Below, one piece after another: positions 1-5,228 of a DNA stretch of 5,228 nt (its first letter is position 1; every line of letters starts with the position of its first letter). This DNA comes from Actinomycetes bacterium (GTDB taxonomy: Bacteria > Actinomycetota > Acidimicrobiia > Acidimicrobiales > RAAP-2): positions 1-5,228 of the forward strand of contig JAJZSM010000127.1 in NCBI GenBank assembly GCA_021849765.1, written 5' to 3'. The translations under genes and the position numbers were made by a program. The notes beneath the pieces are model-generated. The model was not told the origin of the DNA, ran no database searches, and was given only the letters and a program-made list of their open reading frames with translations.

Positions 1-201
1 TTCGTGGTCCCCGGTGAGAACCAGGTGTCCGCCGCCCTCGACGTCGCCCGGACCGTCGTGCGCCGGGCCGAGCGCACCGCCGTCGACTACCCGCTCGCCG
101 AGAGTCACATCGTCGTCTATCTGAACCGCTTGAGCGACCTCGTGTGGACCATGGCCCGATGGGCCGAGGGACCGAGTCACCGCACGGCGCGGTCGCACTG
201 A
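1..201 (+). CDS. pduO: PduO-type cob(I)alamin adenosyltransferase, C-terminal part (5' end outside window)
   Basis: Open from the first base to a TGA at 199-201, giving the last 66 residues of a protein whose start lies upstream. The family transfers the adenosyl group of ATP to cob(I)alamin, making adenosylcobalamin in the cytoplasm and often delivering it directly to methylmalonyl-CoA mutase. The visible part carries the family's C-terminal signature: a FVVPG strand start, then ARTVVRRAER (visible residues 16-25), matching the arginine-rich helix of the ATP site in human MMAB (CRAVCRRAER), and YLNRLSDLVWTMARWAE (40-56), matching the conserved FLNRLSDYLFTLARYA helix. The usual glycine pair after the proline reads GENQ here, a variation I cannot interpret. 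Its stop overlaps the ribosome-binding site of pepA, so the two are probably co-transcribed. A mutase gene 4 kb downstream is the likely cofactor user (inference). Family assignment is firm; the gene name is by convention. Confidence 0.93.
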   Translation, partial: FVVPGENQVSAALDVARTVVRRAERTAVDYPLAESHIVVYLNRLSDLVWTMARWAEGPSHRTARSH

Positions 202-206
202 GGAGG
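201..206 (+). promoter_or_regulatory. Ribosome-binding site of pepA, overlapping the upstream stop codon
   Basis: AGGAGG is a full Shine-Dalgarno match, four bases before the ATG at 211. Its first A is also the last base of the TGA that ends the adenosyltransferase gene. A ribosome terminating there would sit on the pepA initiation region, which suggests translational coupling (inference). Confidence 0.85.
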
Positions 207-210
207 AACA

Positions 211-1698
211 ATGCCCCGAACCGTCCACGTCGTCGCCACCGCTGACGCCCTGAACCGACCGACGGTCATCGTGCCCGTCATCGTCCGCGACGGCGCGGCG
301 ACCCTCGACGCCGCAATCCCGACCACGATCGGCGGCGTCGAACTCGTCGACCAGCTCGACGAGGCCTGGTGCCGTCGTCATGGCCTGACCAGTACCGCGG
401 GGACGAACGCCGTCGTGCGGACGTTCGACGGGCCAACCCTCGTCCTCGTATCCGTGGGCGCCGGTGACGCCGAGGGCTACCGGTCGGGCGCGGCCGCGGG
501 GGTGCGTCTCGGGGGCCAGGACGCGATCGGTTTCCTGCTGGCGGTCGATGGATCACCCGACGCCGGCGTCATCGCCCAGTCCGTGGCCGAGGGGGCCGTC
601 CTCGCGTCCTTTGACTACAAGGAGGAAACCGAGCGACCCTTCGACCTGGCGGTGCTGGCGACGCCGTTGCCCTCGGTCGCCACGCACGACGCCGTTGCCG
701 AGGGTGCGCGTCGCGGGTCGCTCGTTGCTGGCGCGGTCAACTGGGCGAGACGGCTCATCAACACCCCGGCCGGCGACCTGCCACCGCGTGAGCTCGCCAG
801 TCGCGTCATCGAACGGCTCGAAGGCCGTCCGCGGGTCGCCGTCGAGGCCTGGACCGAATCGCGGATCCGTGCCGAACGGCTCGGCGGCCTGCTCGGGGTC
901 GGTCAGGGCTCGGCCCAGCCCACGAGACTCGTCTACGCCACCTACGACCCCGAGCCCGGTGCCCCGCTTACTCACGTCGCGCTCGTGGGCAAGGGCGTCA
1001 CCTTCGACTCCGGTGGCCTCTCGCTCAAGCCCGCCGAGTCCATGATGGGACAGAAGACCGACATGTCCGGCGCCGCCATTGTTCTCGCGGCACTCGACGT
1101 ACTTAGTGAACTAGGGGTCCGGGTGCGCGTCACCGCCATCGCCCCTATGACCGAGAACCTCACGGGGGACAAGGCGATCAAGCCCGGCGACGTCCTCGCC
1201 ATTCGAAACGGCCTCACCGTCGAGGTGCTCAACACCGACGCCGAGGGTCGGCTGATCCTCGCCGATGCGCTCAGTCTCGCGGCCGAGGCCCAACCCGACG
1301 TGATCGTCGACATCGCGACACTCACCGGCGCTCAACGGGTCGCCCTCGGTGACGAGGTCGCTGCGCTGTACGCCACCAGTGACGATCTCGCGGCCGCGGT
1401 GATGGCCGCGGGCGAGCGCAGCGGCGAACAGGTGTGGCGCATGCCGCTCACCCAGTCCTACGCCGCGCAGTTGGAGTCCGACGTGGCCGACCTTAAGAAC
1501 ATCGGCAAAACCGGGGTCGCCGGCTCGGTGGTCGCGGCGCTCTTCCTGCAGCGCTTCACGGCCGGGCGGCCGTGGGTCCACTTCGACATCGCCGGACCCG
1601 GCCGTTCCGACGCCGTGCGCGGCTACGTCAACAAGGGCGGCACGGCATTTGGCCTGCGCACGATCGTTGACTTGGTCACGGGGCTCGCTCGGGACTGA
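211..1698 (+). CDS. pepA: Leucyl aminopeptidase (M17 family, cytosol aminopeptidase)
   Basis: A 495-residue protein, normal length for M17 peptidases, which remove N-terminal amino acids from peptides in the cytoplasm using two metal ions, usually as hexamers. The less conserved N-terminal domain covers about residues 10-150 and the catalytic domain about 175-490. Every known E. coli PepA active-site residue is present at a constant offset of nine: K261, D266 (in GKGVTFDSGG), K273, D284 (in KTDMSGAA), and D343, E345 and R347 in the NTDAEGRL signature. K261, D266, D284, D343 and E345 bind metal; K273 and R347 (which holds bicarbonate) assist catalysis. The enzyme therefore looks fully active. 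The ATG at 211 follows a strong ribosome-binding site and fits family length. It appears to be the second gene of an operon with the adenosyltransferase, though no functional link is obvious. Its last 23 bp overlap the convergent nitroreductase gene. Some M17 proteins also bind DNA (E. coli PepA); nothing here tests that. Confidence 0.97.
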   Translation: MPRTVHVVATADALNRPTVIVPVIVRDGAATLDAAIPTTIGGVELVDQLDEAWCRRHGLTSTAGTNAVVRTFDGPTLVLVSVGAGDAEGYRSGAAAGVRLGGQDAIGFLLAVDGSPDAGVIAQSVAEGAVLASFDYKEETERPFDLAVLATPLPSVATHDAVAEGARRGSLVAGAVNWARRLINTPAGDLPPRELASRVIERLEGRPRVAVEAWTESRIRAERLGGLLGVGQGSAQPTRLVYATYDPEPGAPLTHVALVGKGVTFDSGGLSLKPAESMMGQKTDMSGAAIVLAALDVLSELGVRVRVTAIAPMTENLTGDKAIKPGDVLAIRNGLTVEVLNTDAEGRLILADALSLAAEAQPDVIVDIATLTGAQRVALGDEVAALYATSDDLAAAVMAAGERSGEQVWRMPLTQSYAAQLESDVADLKNIGKTGVAGSVVAALFLQRFTAGRPWVHFDIAGPGRSDAVRGYVNKGGTAFGLRTIVDLVTGLARD

Positions 1699-2290
1699 CC
1701 TCGACGCGCCGGACGCGGGCGCTGCGCCTGGGGACGGTCCGGTCAAGGGAGTGCGAGCGGTGGTCGTGGCCGTCGGGCCGCCCGATCAACACCGAGGCGA
1801 ACAGCGACTCCTCGGGTGCCCCGACCCAGTCGAGGACCTCGGCGTCTCGCCGGAAATTACCCCAGAGCGTCGCTGACCACCCACCCTCGTCGAGCAGCAG
1901 TAGCAACGCCATCGTGGCCATCGCGGCGTCGGTGTGCCAGTACGGGATCGGCCACGCCGCCATCGTCGAGAGGCCCGAAGACCGCTTGTCGGCCTCGCCG
2001 TATCGCTCGAGGTAGTCCTGCGGTCGCGAGGTGACCAGCACCACGGCACCGGCGCGCAAGAGACCGGGCGCGCGCGGCGAGTCGCGGCGCCACTGCGGGT
2101 CGGTCGCCCGTTCGAAGTACGCGCCCACCAGGTTTGCGCCGATGGTGTGCATGCGCACGCCGGCGCTGTTTCCCGCGGTCGGCGCCCACAACGCGGTGGC
2201 ACACGTGTCGTCGAGCCACTGCGGGTCGACGGGCGTCGCGTCAAAGGAGCGGATCATGCGCCGTCGTGCGAGGAGTGTCGCGAGGTCCAT
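1676..2290 (-). CDS. Nitroreductase-family flavoprotein
   Basis: A 204-residue protein of the FMN-dependent nitroreductase fold; these cytoplasmic enzymes use NAD(P)H to reduce nitroaromatics, quinones or other unidentified substrates. Family marks: the N-terminal arginine cluster RRRMIRSF (residues 9-16) that contacts the FMN phosphate, the APTAGNSAG loop (37-45) matching the usual APSAGN flavin loop, the long central helix from WHTDAAMATMALLLLLDEGG (118-137) to LWGNF (142-146), and the IGRPDG turn (169-174) before the C-terminal arm. The ATG at 2290 puts the arginine cluster at the expected distance from the N terminus. An upstream in-frame ATG (2401) would add 37 residues unlike the family and run into the divergent rhodanese-ThiF gene. 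There is no Shine-Dalgarno before 2290, so translation may be leaderless. The stop lies inside the 3' end of pepA. Substrate is unknown. BluB, a B12-related member of this fold, was considered and is not favoured. Confidence 0.9.
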   Translation of the reverse strand: MDLATLLARRRMIRSFDATPVDPQWLDDTCATALWAPTAGNSAGVRMHTIGANLVGAYFERATDPQWRRDSPRAPGLLRAGAVVLVTSRPQDYLERYGEADKRSSGLSTMAAWPIPYWHTDAAMATMALLLLLDEGGWSATLWGNFRRDAEVLDWVGAPEESLFASVLIGRPDGHDHRSHSLDRTVPRRSARVRRVEVSPERAP

Positions 2291-2297
2291 GCTCGGT

Positions 2298-2303
2298 TGT
2301 CTA
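2298..2303 (-). promoter_or_regulatory. Possible -10 element for the nitroreductase gene (leaderless)
   Basis: On the minus strand this reads TAGACA, preceded by TGC as in extended -10 elements, and it ends seven bases before the ATG at 2290. That spacing would start transcription at or next to the start codon, agreeing with the missing Shine-Dalgarno. The last base departs from the TANNNT pattern and no clear -35 is visible, so this is tentative. Confidence 0.3.
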
Positions 2304-2337
2304 GCACGCGCGGTGCCAGGAATCTCGACTGGACCGG

Positions 2338-2343
2338 TAGGAT
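2338..2343 (+). promoter_or_regulatory. Possible -10 element for the rhodanese-ThiF gene
   Basis: TAGGAT fits the TANNNT pattern of actinobacterial housekeeping promoters. Transcription starting about seven bases downstream, near 2350, would yield a very short leader that still contains the ribosome-binding site at 2354-2360. There is only a weak -35 candidate (TGCCAG, 2314-2319). If this is the promoter, only the TTG start at 2367 can be used. Confidence 0.4.
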
Positions 2344-2353
2344 TTCGCCAAAC

Positions 2354-2360
2354 AAAGGAG
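2354..2360 (+). promoter_or_regulatory. Ribosome-binding site supporting the TTG start of the rhodanese-ThiF gene
   Basis: AAAGGAG, six bases before the TTG at 2367, is well placed and strong. It decides the start in favour of TTG, although a second identical copy stands six bases before an in-frame ATG at 2256 (see findings). Confidence 0.75.
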
Positions 2361-2366
2361 CGACCC

Positions 2367-3536
2367 TTGCCAACACCACGCGAGTTACTCAACGCGGCCA
2401 AGCAGGCGATTCGTGAGGTTGAACCGAGCGACGTCGCGGCCCGACTGGACTACTACCGAATTCTCGACGTGCGCGAACCCGATGAACACGAGCAGGGTGC
2501 CGTGCCCGGTGCGGTGCACATTCCGCGCGGGAACCTCGAGTTCTCTGTCGAGTCACGACTGACTGACAAGAACGCCCCGATCGCCGTGTACTGCGCCGGC
2601 GGCGTCCGCTCAGCGTTCGCGGCCAAGACCCTCCAGGACCTCGGCTACACCGACGTCGTGTCGGTGATCGGTGGGTTCAACAAGTGGAAGGACGAGGGTC
2701 TCACGTGGACGACCCCGCGCACGCTCAATCCCGATCAGCGCAACCGCTACCAGCGCCACCTCCTGCTACCCGAAGTGGGTGACGAGGGTCAGTTGCGACT
2801 CCTCGACTCCAAGGTGCTCCTGCTCGGCGCCGGCGGTCTCGGATCGCCGGCGGCGCTCTACCTCGCGGCCGCGGGCGTGGGCACCATCGGCATCATCGAC
2901 ATGGACGTCGTGGACGCGTCCAACCTGCAGCGACAGGTGCTGCACAACATGGACCGCATCGGCATGCGCAAGGTCGACAGCGCCAAGCAAACGCTCACGG
3001 CGATCAACCCCGATTTGAACGTGAGGACCTACGACGTGCGCCTGGGCGCCGACAACGTGCTCGACATCATCGACGGGTACGACGTCATCGTCGACGGGAC
3101 CGACAACTTCCCCACGCGCTACCTCGTCAATGACGCGGCGCTCGTGAAGGGAATCCCAGTCGTACACGGCTCGATCTTCCGCTTTGAGGGTCAGGTGACG
3201 ATCTTTCACCCCTACGTCGGCCCCTGCTATCGGTGCATGATCCCCGAGCCGCCGCCGGCCGAGCTCGCCCCGAGTTGCGCGGAGGCGGGCGTGCTCGGTG
3301 TCCTGCCCGGCATCATCGGTTCGATTCAGGCGATCGAGACGATCAAGCTGTTGCTCGAACTCGGTGAGCCCCTGGTCGGTCGACTGCTCACCTATGACTC
3401 GATGGACGAGAGCTTTCGCACCTTCAAGGTTCGTCGTGACCCCTCGTGCCCGGCGTGCGGTGAGGACGCGGGTCCGATCATCATCGCCGAGTACGACGAC
3501 CTCTGCATGCCCCACGTCGCGGTCGGCGCCGCCTAA
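2367..3536 (+). CDS. moeB: Rhodanese-ThiF fusion: MoeB/MoeZ-type sulfur-carrier adenylyltransferase/sulfurtransferase
   Basis: A 389-residue, two-domain E1-like enzyme. Residues about 20-115 are a rhodanese domain: DVREPDE (34-40), then loop CAGGVRS with the likely persulfide cysteine C76, and IGGFNKW (101-107). Residues about 122-370 are a ThiF/MoeB domain: RYQRHLLLPEVG (127-138), nucleotide loop GAGGLGSP (154-161), acidic D178/D180, SNLQRQ (185-190), K202, the DGTDNFPTR segment (243-251) with D246, zinc pairs C287/C290 and C361/C364, and C304 in the SCAEAGVLG segment. Such enzymes adenylate the C-terminal glycine of MoaD, ThiS or CysO-like carriers and help turn it into a thiocarboxylate for molybdopterin, thiamine or cysteine synthesis. 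Mycobacterial MoeZ has the opposite domain order. No carrier gene is in view, so the partner is unknown. TTG was chosen for its ribosome-binding site and because the TPRELL helix suits the family's N terminus; ATG 2256 would add 37 arginine-rich residues. Residue 7 is a rare TTA leucine codon. The gene runs divergently from the nitroreductase. Confidence 0.92.
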   Translation: MPTPRELLNAAKQAIREVEPSDVAARLDYYRILDVREPDEHEQGAVPGAVHIPRGNLEFSVESRLTDKNAPIAVYCAGGVRSAFAAKTLQDLGYTDVVSVIGGFNKWKDEGLTWTTPRTLNPDQRNRYQRHLLLPEVGDEGQLRLLDSKVLLLGAGGLGSPAALYLAAAGVGTIGIIDMDVVDASNLQRQVLHNMDRIGMRKVDSAKQTLTAINPDLNVRTYDVRLGADNVLDIIDGYDVIVDGTDNFPTRYLVNDAALVKGIPVVHGSIFRFEGQVTIFHPYVGPCYRCMIPEPPPAELAPSCAEAGVLGVLPGIIGSIQAIETIKLLLELGEPLVGRLLTYDSMDESFRTFKVRRDPSCPACGEDAGPIIIAEYDDLCMPHVAVGAA

Positions 3537-3548
3537 CGGTGGTCGTCG

Positions 3549-3572
3549 GCGACGGCCGTTCGCGGCCGTCGC
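3549..3572. terminator. Perfect GC-rich hairpin between convergent genes, likely bidirectional terminator
   Basis: The arms GCGACGGCCG (3549-3558) and CGGCCGTCGC (3563-3572) pair perfectly over 10 bp around a TTCG loop. The hairpin begins 13 bp after the rhodanese-ThiF stop and ends 2 bp before the RDD gene stop, filling most of the 38-bp gap. There is no T-run on either side, so it is not a classical intrinsic terminator; termination or 3'-end protection is inferred from position. Confidence 0.6.
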
Positions 3573-3574
3573 GG

Positions 3575-4147
3575 TCAGATGTGCTGTCGTACGACGAGGG
3601 TACCCGCGACGCGGTCGTGCAACGTCTGCTTGAGGGGGTTCGCGAGCGGGAAGAGGACGTCGACGACGGCGATCATCATCACGATGGATGACGCAATCGG
3701 ATTGTTGAGGAGCGTGATCACGCTGTAGGCGGCCACGAACCCCCACCGCCACAGGGCTTGACGACGGGTGATCGTCCCTCCGGTGGCGAGGTCGCACACC
3801 CGGGTGGCGACGATTCGATTGCCGAATGTCTGGCCCCGCGGTGAGACGAGCATGGTGACGAGATAGGCGCCCTGGACGGCGAAGCCGGCGAGCACGCCGA
3901 TGAGTGAGCCCGCCACCATGCTCACCAACCAGAGCACGACCGTCGTTGGGACCAGCAAGATGAGGTTGTCGGTGACGGTCGCCCCGACACGGCGCCACCA
4001 GCCGCTCAGCTCACCGTGCGCACGCGCCACCCGCGCCGGCTCATCGATCGCCGTCCCGCACACCGGACAGAATGGTCCGTTCGACTCGCTTCCACAACTA
4101 GGGCAGTACACCCGTCCATTCTGGTCGATGACCCGTGGTCCTGTCAT
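3575..4147 (-). CDS. Zinc-ribbon and RDD-domain membrane protein
   Basis: A 190-residue protein of unknown function. The N terminus has a two-CxxC zinc ribbon: C15/C18 (CPSC) and C27/C30 (CPVC). After a short linker comes an RDD domain starting near residue 50 with WWRRVGATVTDN (arginines 52-53, aspartate 60). Hydrophobic stretches at about 61-81, 83-102 and 135-168 (the last long enough for one long or two short spans) indicate an inner-membrane protein. The domain ends with the family's GQTFGNRIV (105-113) and QTLHDRVAGTLVV (174-186) segments. RDD proteins are common in actinobacteria; some have been linked to ion transport, but nothing here assigns a substrate. The ATG at 4147 is the natural start: it puts the zinc ribbon near the N terminus, and no closer in-frame start exists. 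The next upstream ATG (4309) lies inside the mutase coding region. No clear Shine-Dalgarno is seen. It is divergent from the mutase and convergent with the rhodanese-ThiF gene. Confidence 0.88.
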   Translation of the reverse strand: MTGPRVIDQNGRVYCPSCGSESNGPFCPVCGTAIDEPARVARAHGELSGWWRRVGATVTDNLILLVPTTVVLWLVSMVAGSLIGVLAGFAVQGAYLVTMLVSPRGQTFGNRIVATRVCDLATGGTITRRQALWRWGFVAAYSVITLLNNPIASSIVMMIAVVDVLFPLANPLKQTLHDRVAGTLVVRQHI

Positions 4148-4174
4148 CGATTCAGAACCGTGAAACGCACCGTC

Positions 4175-4180
4175 TAATCT
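4175..4180 (+). promoter_or_regulatory. Likely -10 element of the methylmalonyl-CoA mutase gene (leaderless)
   Basis: TAATCT matches TANNNT and differs from TATAAT at two positions. It ends seven bases before the GTG at 4188, the spacing expected if transcription starts at the first base of the start codon. The absence of any Shine-Dalgarno before this GTG supports a leaderless message. The -35 is weak; TTCAGA (4151-4156) gives an 18-bp spacer. Confidence 0.5.
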
Positions 4181-4181
4181 A
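4176..4181 (-). promoter_or_regulatory. Possible -10 element of the RDD gene, overlapping the mutase -10
   Basis: The minus strand reads TAGATT here, also TANNNT, and it shares five of its six base pairs with the plus-strand TAATCT. Transcription from it would begin around 4168-4170 and give a leader of about 20 bases before the ATG at 4147. No good -35 is seen, so this is only a candidate. Confidence 0.3.
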
Positions 4182-4187
4182 CGAATC

Positions 4188-5228
4188 GTGAGCGAAGACC
4201 TTCGAGTGACCGATTCCGGTATTGAGGTACGCCCCGTGTACGGGGCATCCGACGTGGCGGGTTTTGACCCGGCGAGCGAACTAGGTGAGCCGGGTGACTT
4301 TCCGTACACCCGCGGTGTTCACCCCACGATGTACCGCGGTCGGCTGTGGACGATGCGCCAGTACGCCGGATTCGGCACGGCCGAGGCGACCAACGAGCGC
4401 TTCAAGTTCCTCCTCGGCGCGGGACAGACCGGTCTGTCGTGCGCCTTCGACCTGCCCACGCAGATGGGATTCGACGCCGATCACGTGCGCGCCGAGGGCG
4501 AGGTGGGCAAGGTGGGCGTCGCCATCTCCTCACTGGAGGACATGCGCCTGCTCTTGGCGGACCTGCCCCTCGACAAGGTCACCACGTCGATGACGATCAA
4601 CTCGACGGCCTCGACGCTCCTGCTGCTCTACCAGTTGGTCGGCGAGGAGCAGGGCGTGCGCGGCGATCAGCTTCGCGGCACGATCCAGAACGACATCTTG
4701 AAGGAGTACGTGGCTCGCGGCACGTACATCTACCCCCCACGACAGTCGATGCGCCTGATCGTGGACACCTTCGCCTACTGTGCGCGCGAGATGCCCAACT
4801 GGAACACCATCTCGATCTCGGGCTACCACATCCGCGAGGCCGGCTCCACCGCCGTCCAGGAGGTGGCCTTCACCCTCGCCAACGGGATCGCCTACGTCGA
4901 GGCCGCCTTGGCGGCGGGTCTCGCGCTCGACGACTTCGCACCGCGACTGAGCTTCTTCTTCAACGCCCACAACAACCTCTTCGAGGAAGTGGCCAAGTAC
5001 CGCGCCGCCCGTCGGATCTGGTCCTCGGTCATGCGTGATCGCTTCGGCGCCCGTGACCCCAAGTCACTGATGCTCCGGTTCCACACCCAGACAGGCGGGT
5101 CGACGCTGACCGCACAACAGCCAGAGAACAACATCGTGCGCGTGACCCTCCAGGCGCTCGCCGCGGCCCTCGGTGGCACCCAGAGTCTGCACACCAACGG
5201 GTTCGACGAGGCGCTCGGGCTCCCGACC
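4188..5228 (+). CDS. mutB: Methylmalonyl-CoA mutase, large catalytic chain (3' end outside window)
   Basis: The first 347 residues of an adenosylcobalamin-dependent mutase, open to the window edge. It interconverts (R)-methylmalonyl-CoA and succinyl-CoA in propionate, odd-chain fatty acid and branched-chain amino acid metabolism. Compared with Propionibacterium MutB, the active-site residues appear at a constant offset of 30: Y59 (Y89), Q167 (Q197), R177 (R207), Y213 (Y243) and H214 (H244, in [11 protein letters not shown]). Tyrosine at 59 and arginine at 177 mark methylmalonyl-CoA specificity; isobutyryl-CoA mutases have Phe and Gln there. The short N terminus, with the TRG segment already at residue 41, and stretches such as FNAHNN (293-298) and QQPENN (331-336) resemble the archaeal/actinobacterial large chain of about 520-560 residues, which works with a separate B12-binding subunit; that subunit should be looked for nearby. 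GTG 4188 is favoured because the protein aligns from there and a -10 element lies just upstream. No ribosome-binding site is visible. Confidence 0.95.
   Translation, partial: MSEDLRVTDSGIEVRPVYGASDVAGFDPASELGEPGDFPYTRGVHPTMYRGRLWTMRQYAGFGTAEATNERFKFLLGAGQTGLSCAFDLPTQMGFDADHVRAEGEVGKVGVAISSLEDMRLLLADLPLDKVTTSMTINSTASTLLLLYQLVGEEQGVRGDQLRGTIQNDILKEYVARGTYIYPPRQSMRLIVDTFAYCAREMPNWNTISISGYHIREAGSTAVQEVAFTLANGIAYVEAALAAGLALDDFAPRLSFFFNAHNNLFEEVAKYRAARRIWSSVMRDRFGARDPKSLMLRFHTQTGGSTLTAQQPENNIVRVTLQALAAALGGTQSLHTNGFDEALGLPT

Noticed and set aside
619..625. AAGGAGG inside pepA as an internal ribosome-binding site
   Set aside because: No ATG, GTG or TTG follows at a usable distance; it encodes the KEE residues of pepA.
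464..1045. Plus-strand frame of 193 codons inside pepA
   Set aside because: Arg/Ser/Pro-rich out-of-frame translation of pepA, whose own frame contains every catalytic residue.
1111..1746. Minus-strand frame of 211 codons opposite the end of pepA
   Set aside because: Antisense shadow without family motifs; it also overlaps the nitroreductase gene on the same strand.
1676..2290. Identifying the nitroreductase as BluB (5,6-dimethylbenzimidazole synthase), tempting because of the B12 genes nearby
   Set aside because: The flavin loop reads APTAGNSAG rather than BluB's APSVGxSQPW-type sequence, so a general nitroreductase is the safer call.
2766..3998. Long minus-strand reading frame (410 codons) opposite the rhodanese-ThiF gene and running into the RDD gene
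   Set aside because: It is antisense to two genes with clear conserved motifs; its product is rich in Arg, His, Asp and Val with no recognisable domain. Such frames arise by chance in high-GC DNA.
4148..4309. 54-residue N-terminal extension of the RDD protein from ATG 4309
   Set aside because: It would overlap the divergent mutase's first 122 bases, has no recognisable domain, and the zinc ribbon naturally begins just after ATG 4147.
4346..5038. Plus-strand frame of 230 codons within the mutase region
   Set aside because: The mutase frame starting at 4188 has all active-site residues; this one is an out-of-frame Arg/Gly-rich shadow.
1..5228. CRISPR arrays, tRNA or rRNA genes, transposase genes, phage or defence systems
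   Set aside because: None was seen on reading both strands; every stretch longer than 80 bases is explained by a conserved metabolic or membrane-protein gene.

Overview
The window reads as ordinary chromosomal DNA from a high-GC bacterium. The strong G/C bias at third codon positions, GTG and TTG starts, apparently leaderless promoters and protein variants typical of Actinomycetota (PduO-type adenosyltransferase, zinc-ribbon/RDD protein, actinobacterial-style nitroreductase) all point there. An Acidimicrobiia-like lineage is a guess from protein flavour, not something the sequence proves. No transposase, phage gene, CRISPR array, tRNA or rRNA is visible.

Layout: (1) 1-201, the 3' end of a PduO-type cob(I)alamin adenosyltransferase, followed 9 bp later by a complete leucyl aminopeptidase gene (pepA, 211-1698); the two look translationally coupled. 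(2) 1676-2290, minus strand, an FMN-type nitroreductase whose 3' end overlaps pepA by 23 bp. (3) 2367-3536, plus strand, divergent from the nitroreductase: a rhodanese-ThiF/MoeB fusion that probably activates a ubiquitin-like sulfur-carrier protein. It has an early in-frame ATG and a later TTG, both behind the same ribosome-binding sequence; I favour the TTG. (4) 3537-3574, a short convergent gap filled by a perfect 10-bp hairpin. (5) 3575-4147, minus strand, a zinc-ribbon plus RDD-domain membrane protein. (6) 4188-5228, plus strand, divergent from the RDD gene and cut by the window edge: the large (catalytic) chain of a methylmalonyl-CoA mutase, with the residues that mark methylmalonyl-CoA rather than isobutyryl-CoA specificity. 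All intergenic gaps are under 80 bp, so no gene-free stretch exceeds 300 bases.

Functional link: the two end genes are both part of adenosylcobalamin metabolism. The adenosyltransferase makes the cofactor, and the mutase uses it to interconvert (R)-methylmalonyl-CoA and succinyl-CoA. The genes between them (peptidase, nitroreductase, sulfur-carrier activator, RDD protein) have no evident role in that pathway. I found no convincing new system. The best observations concern start-site choice, compact divergent promoters, domain order and convergent gene ends.
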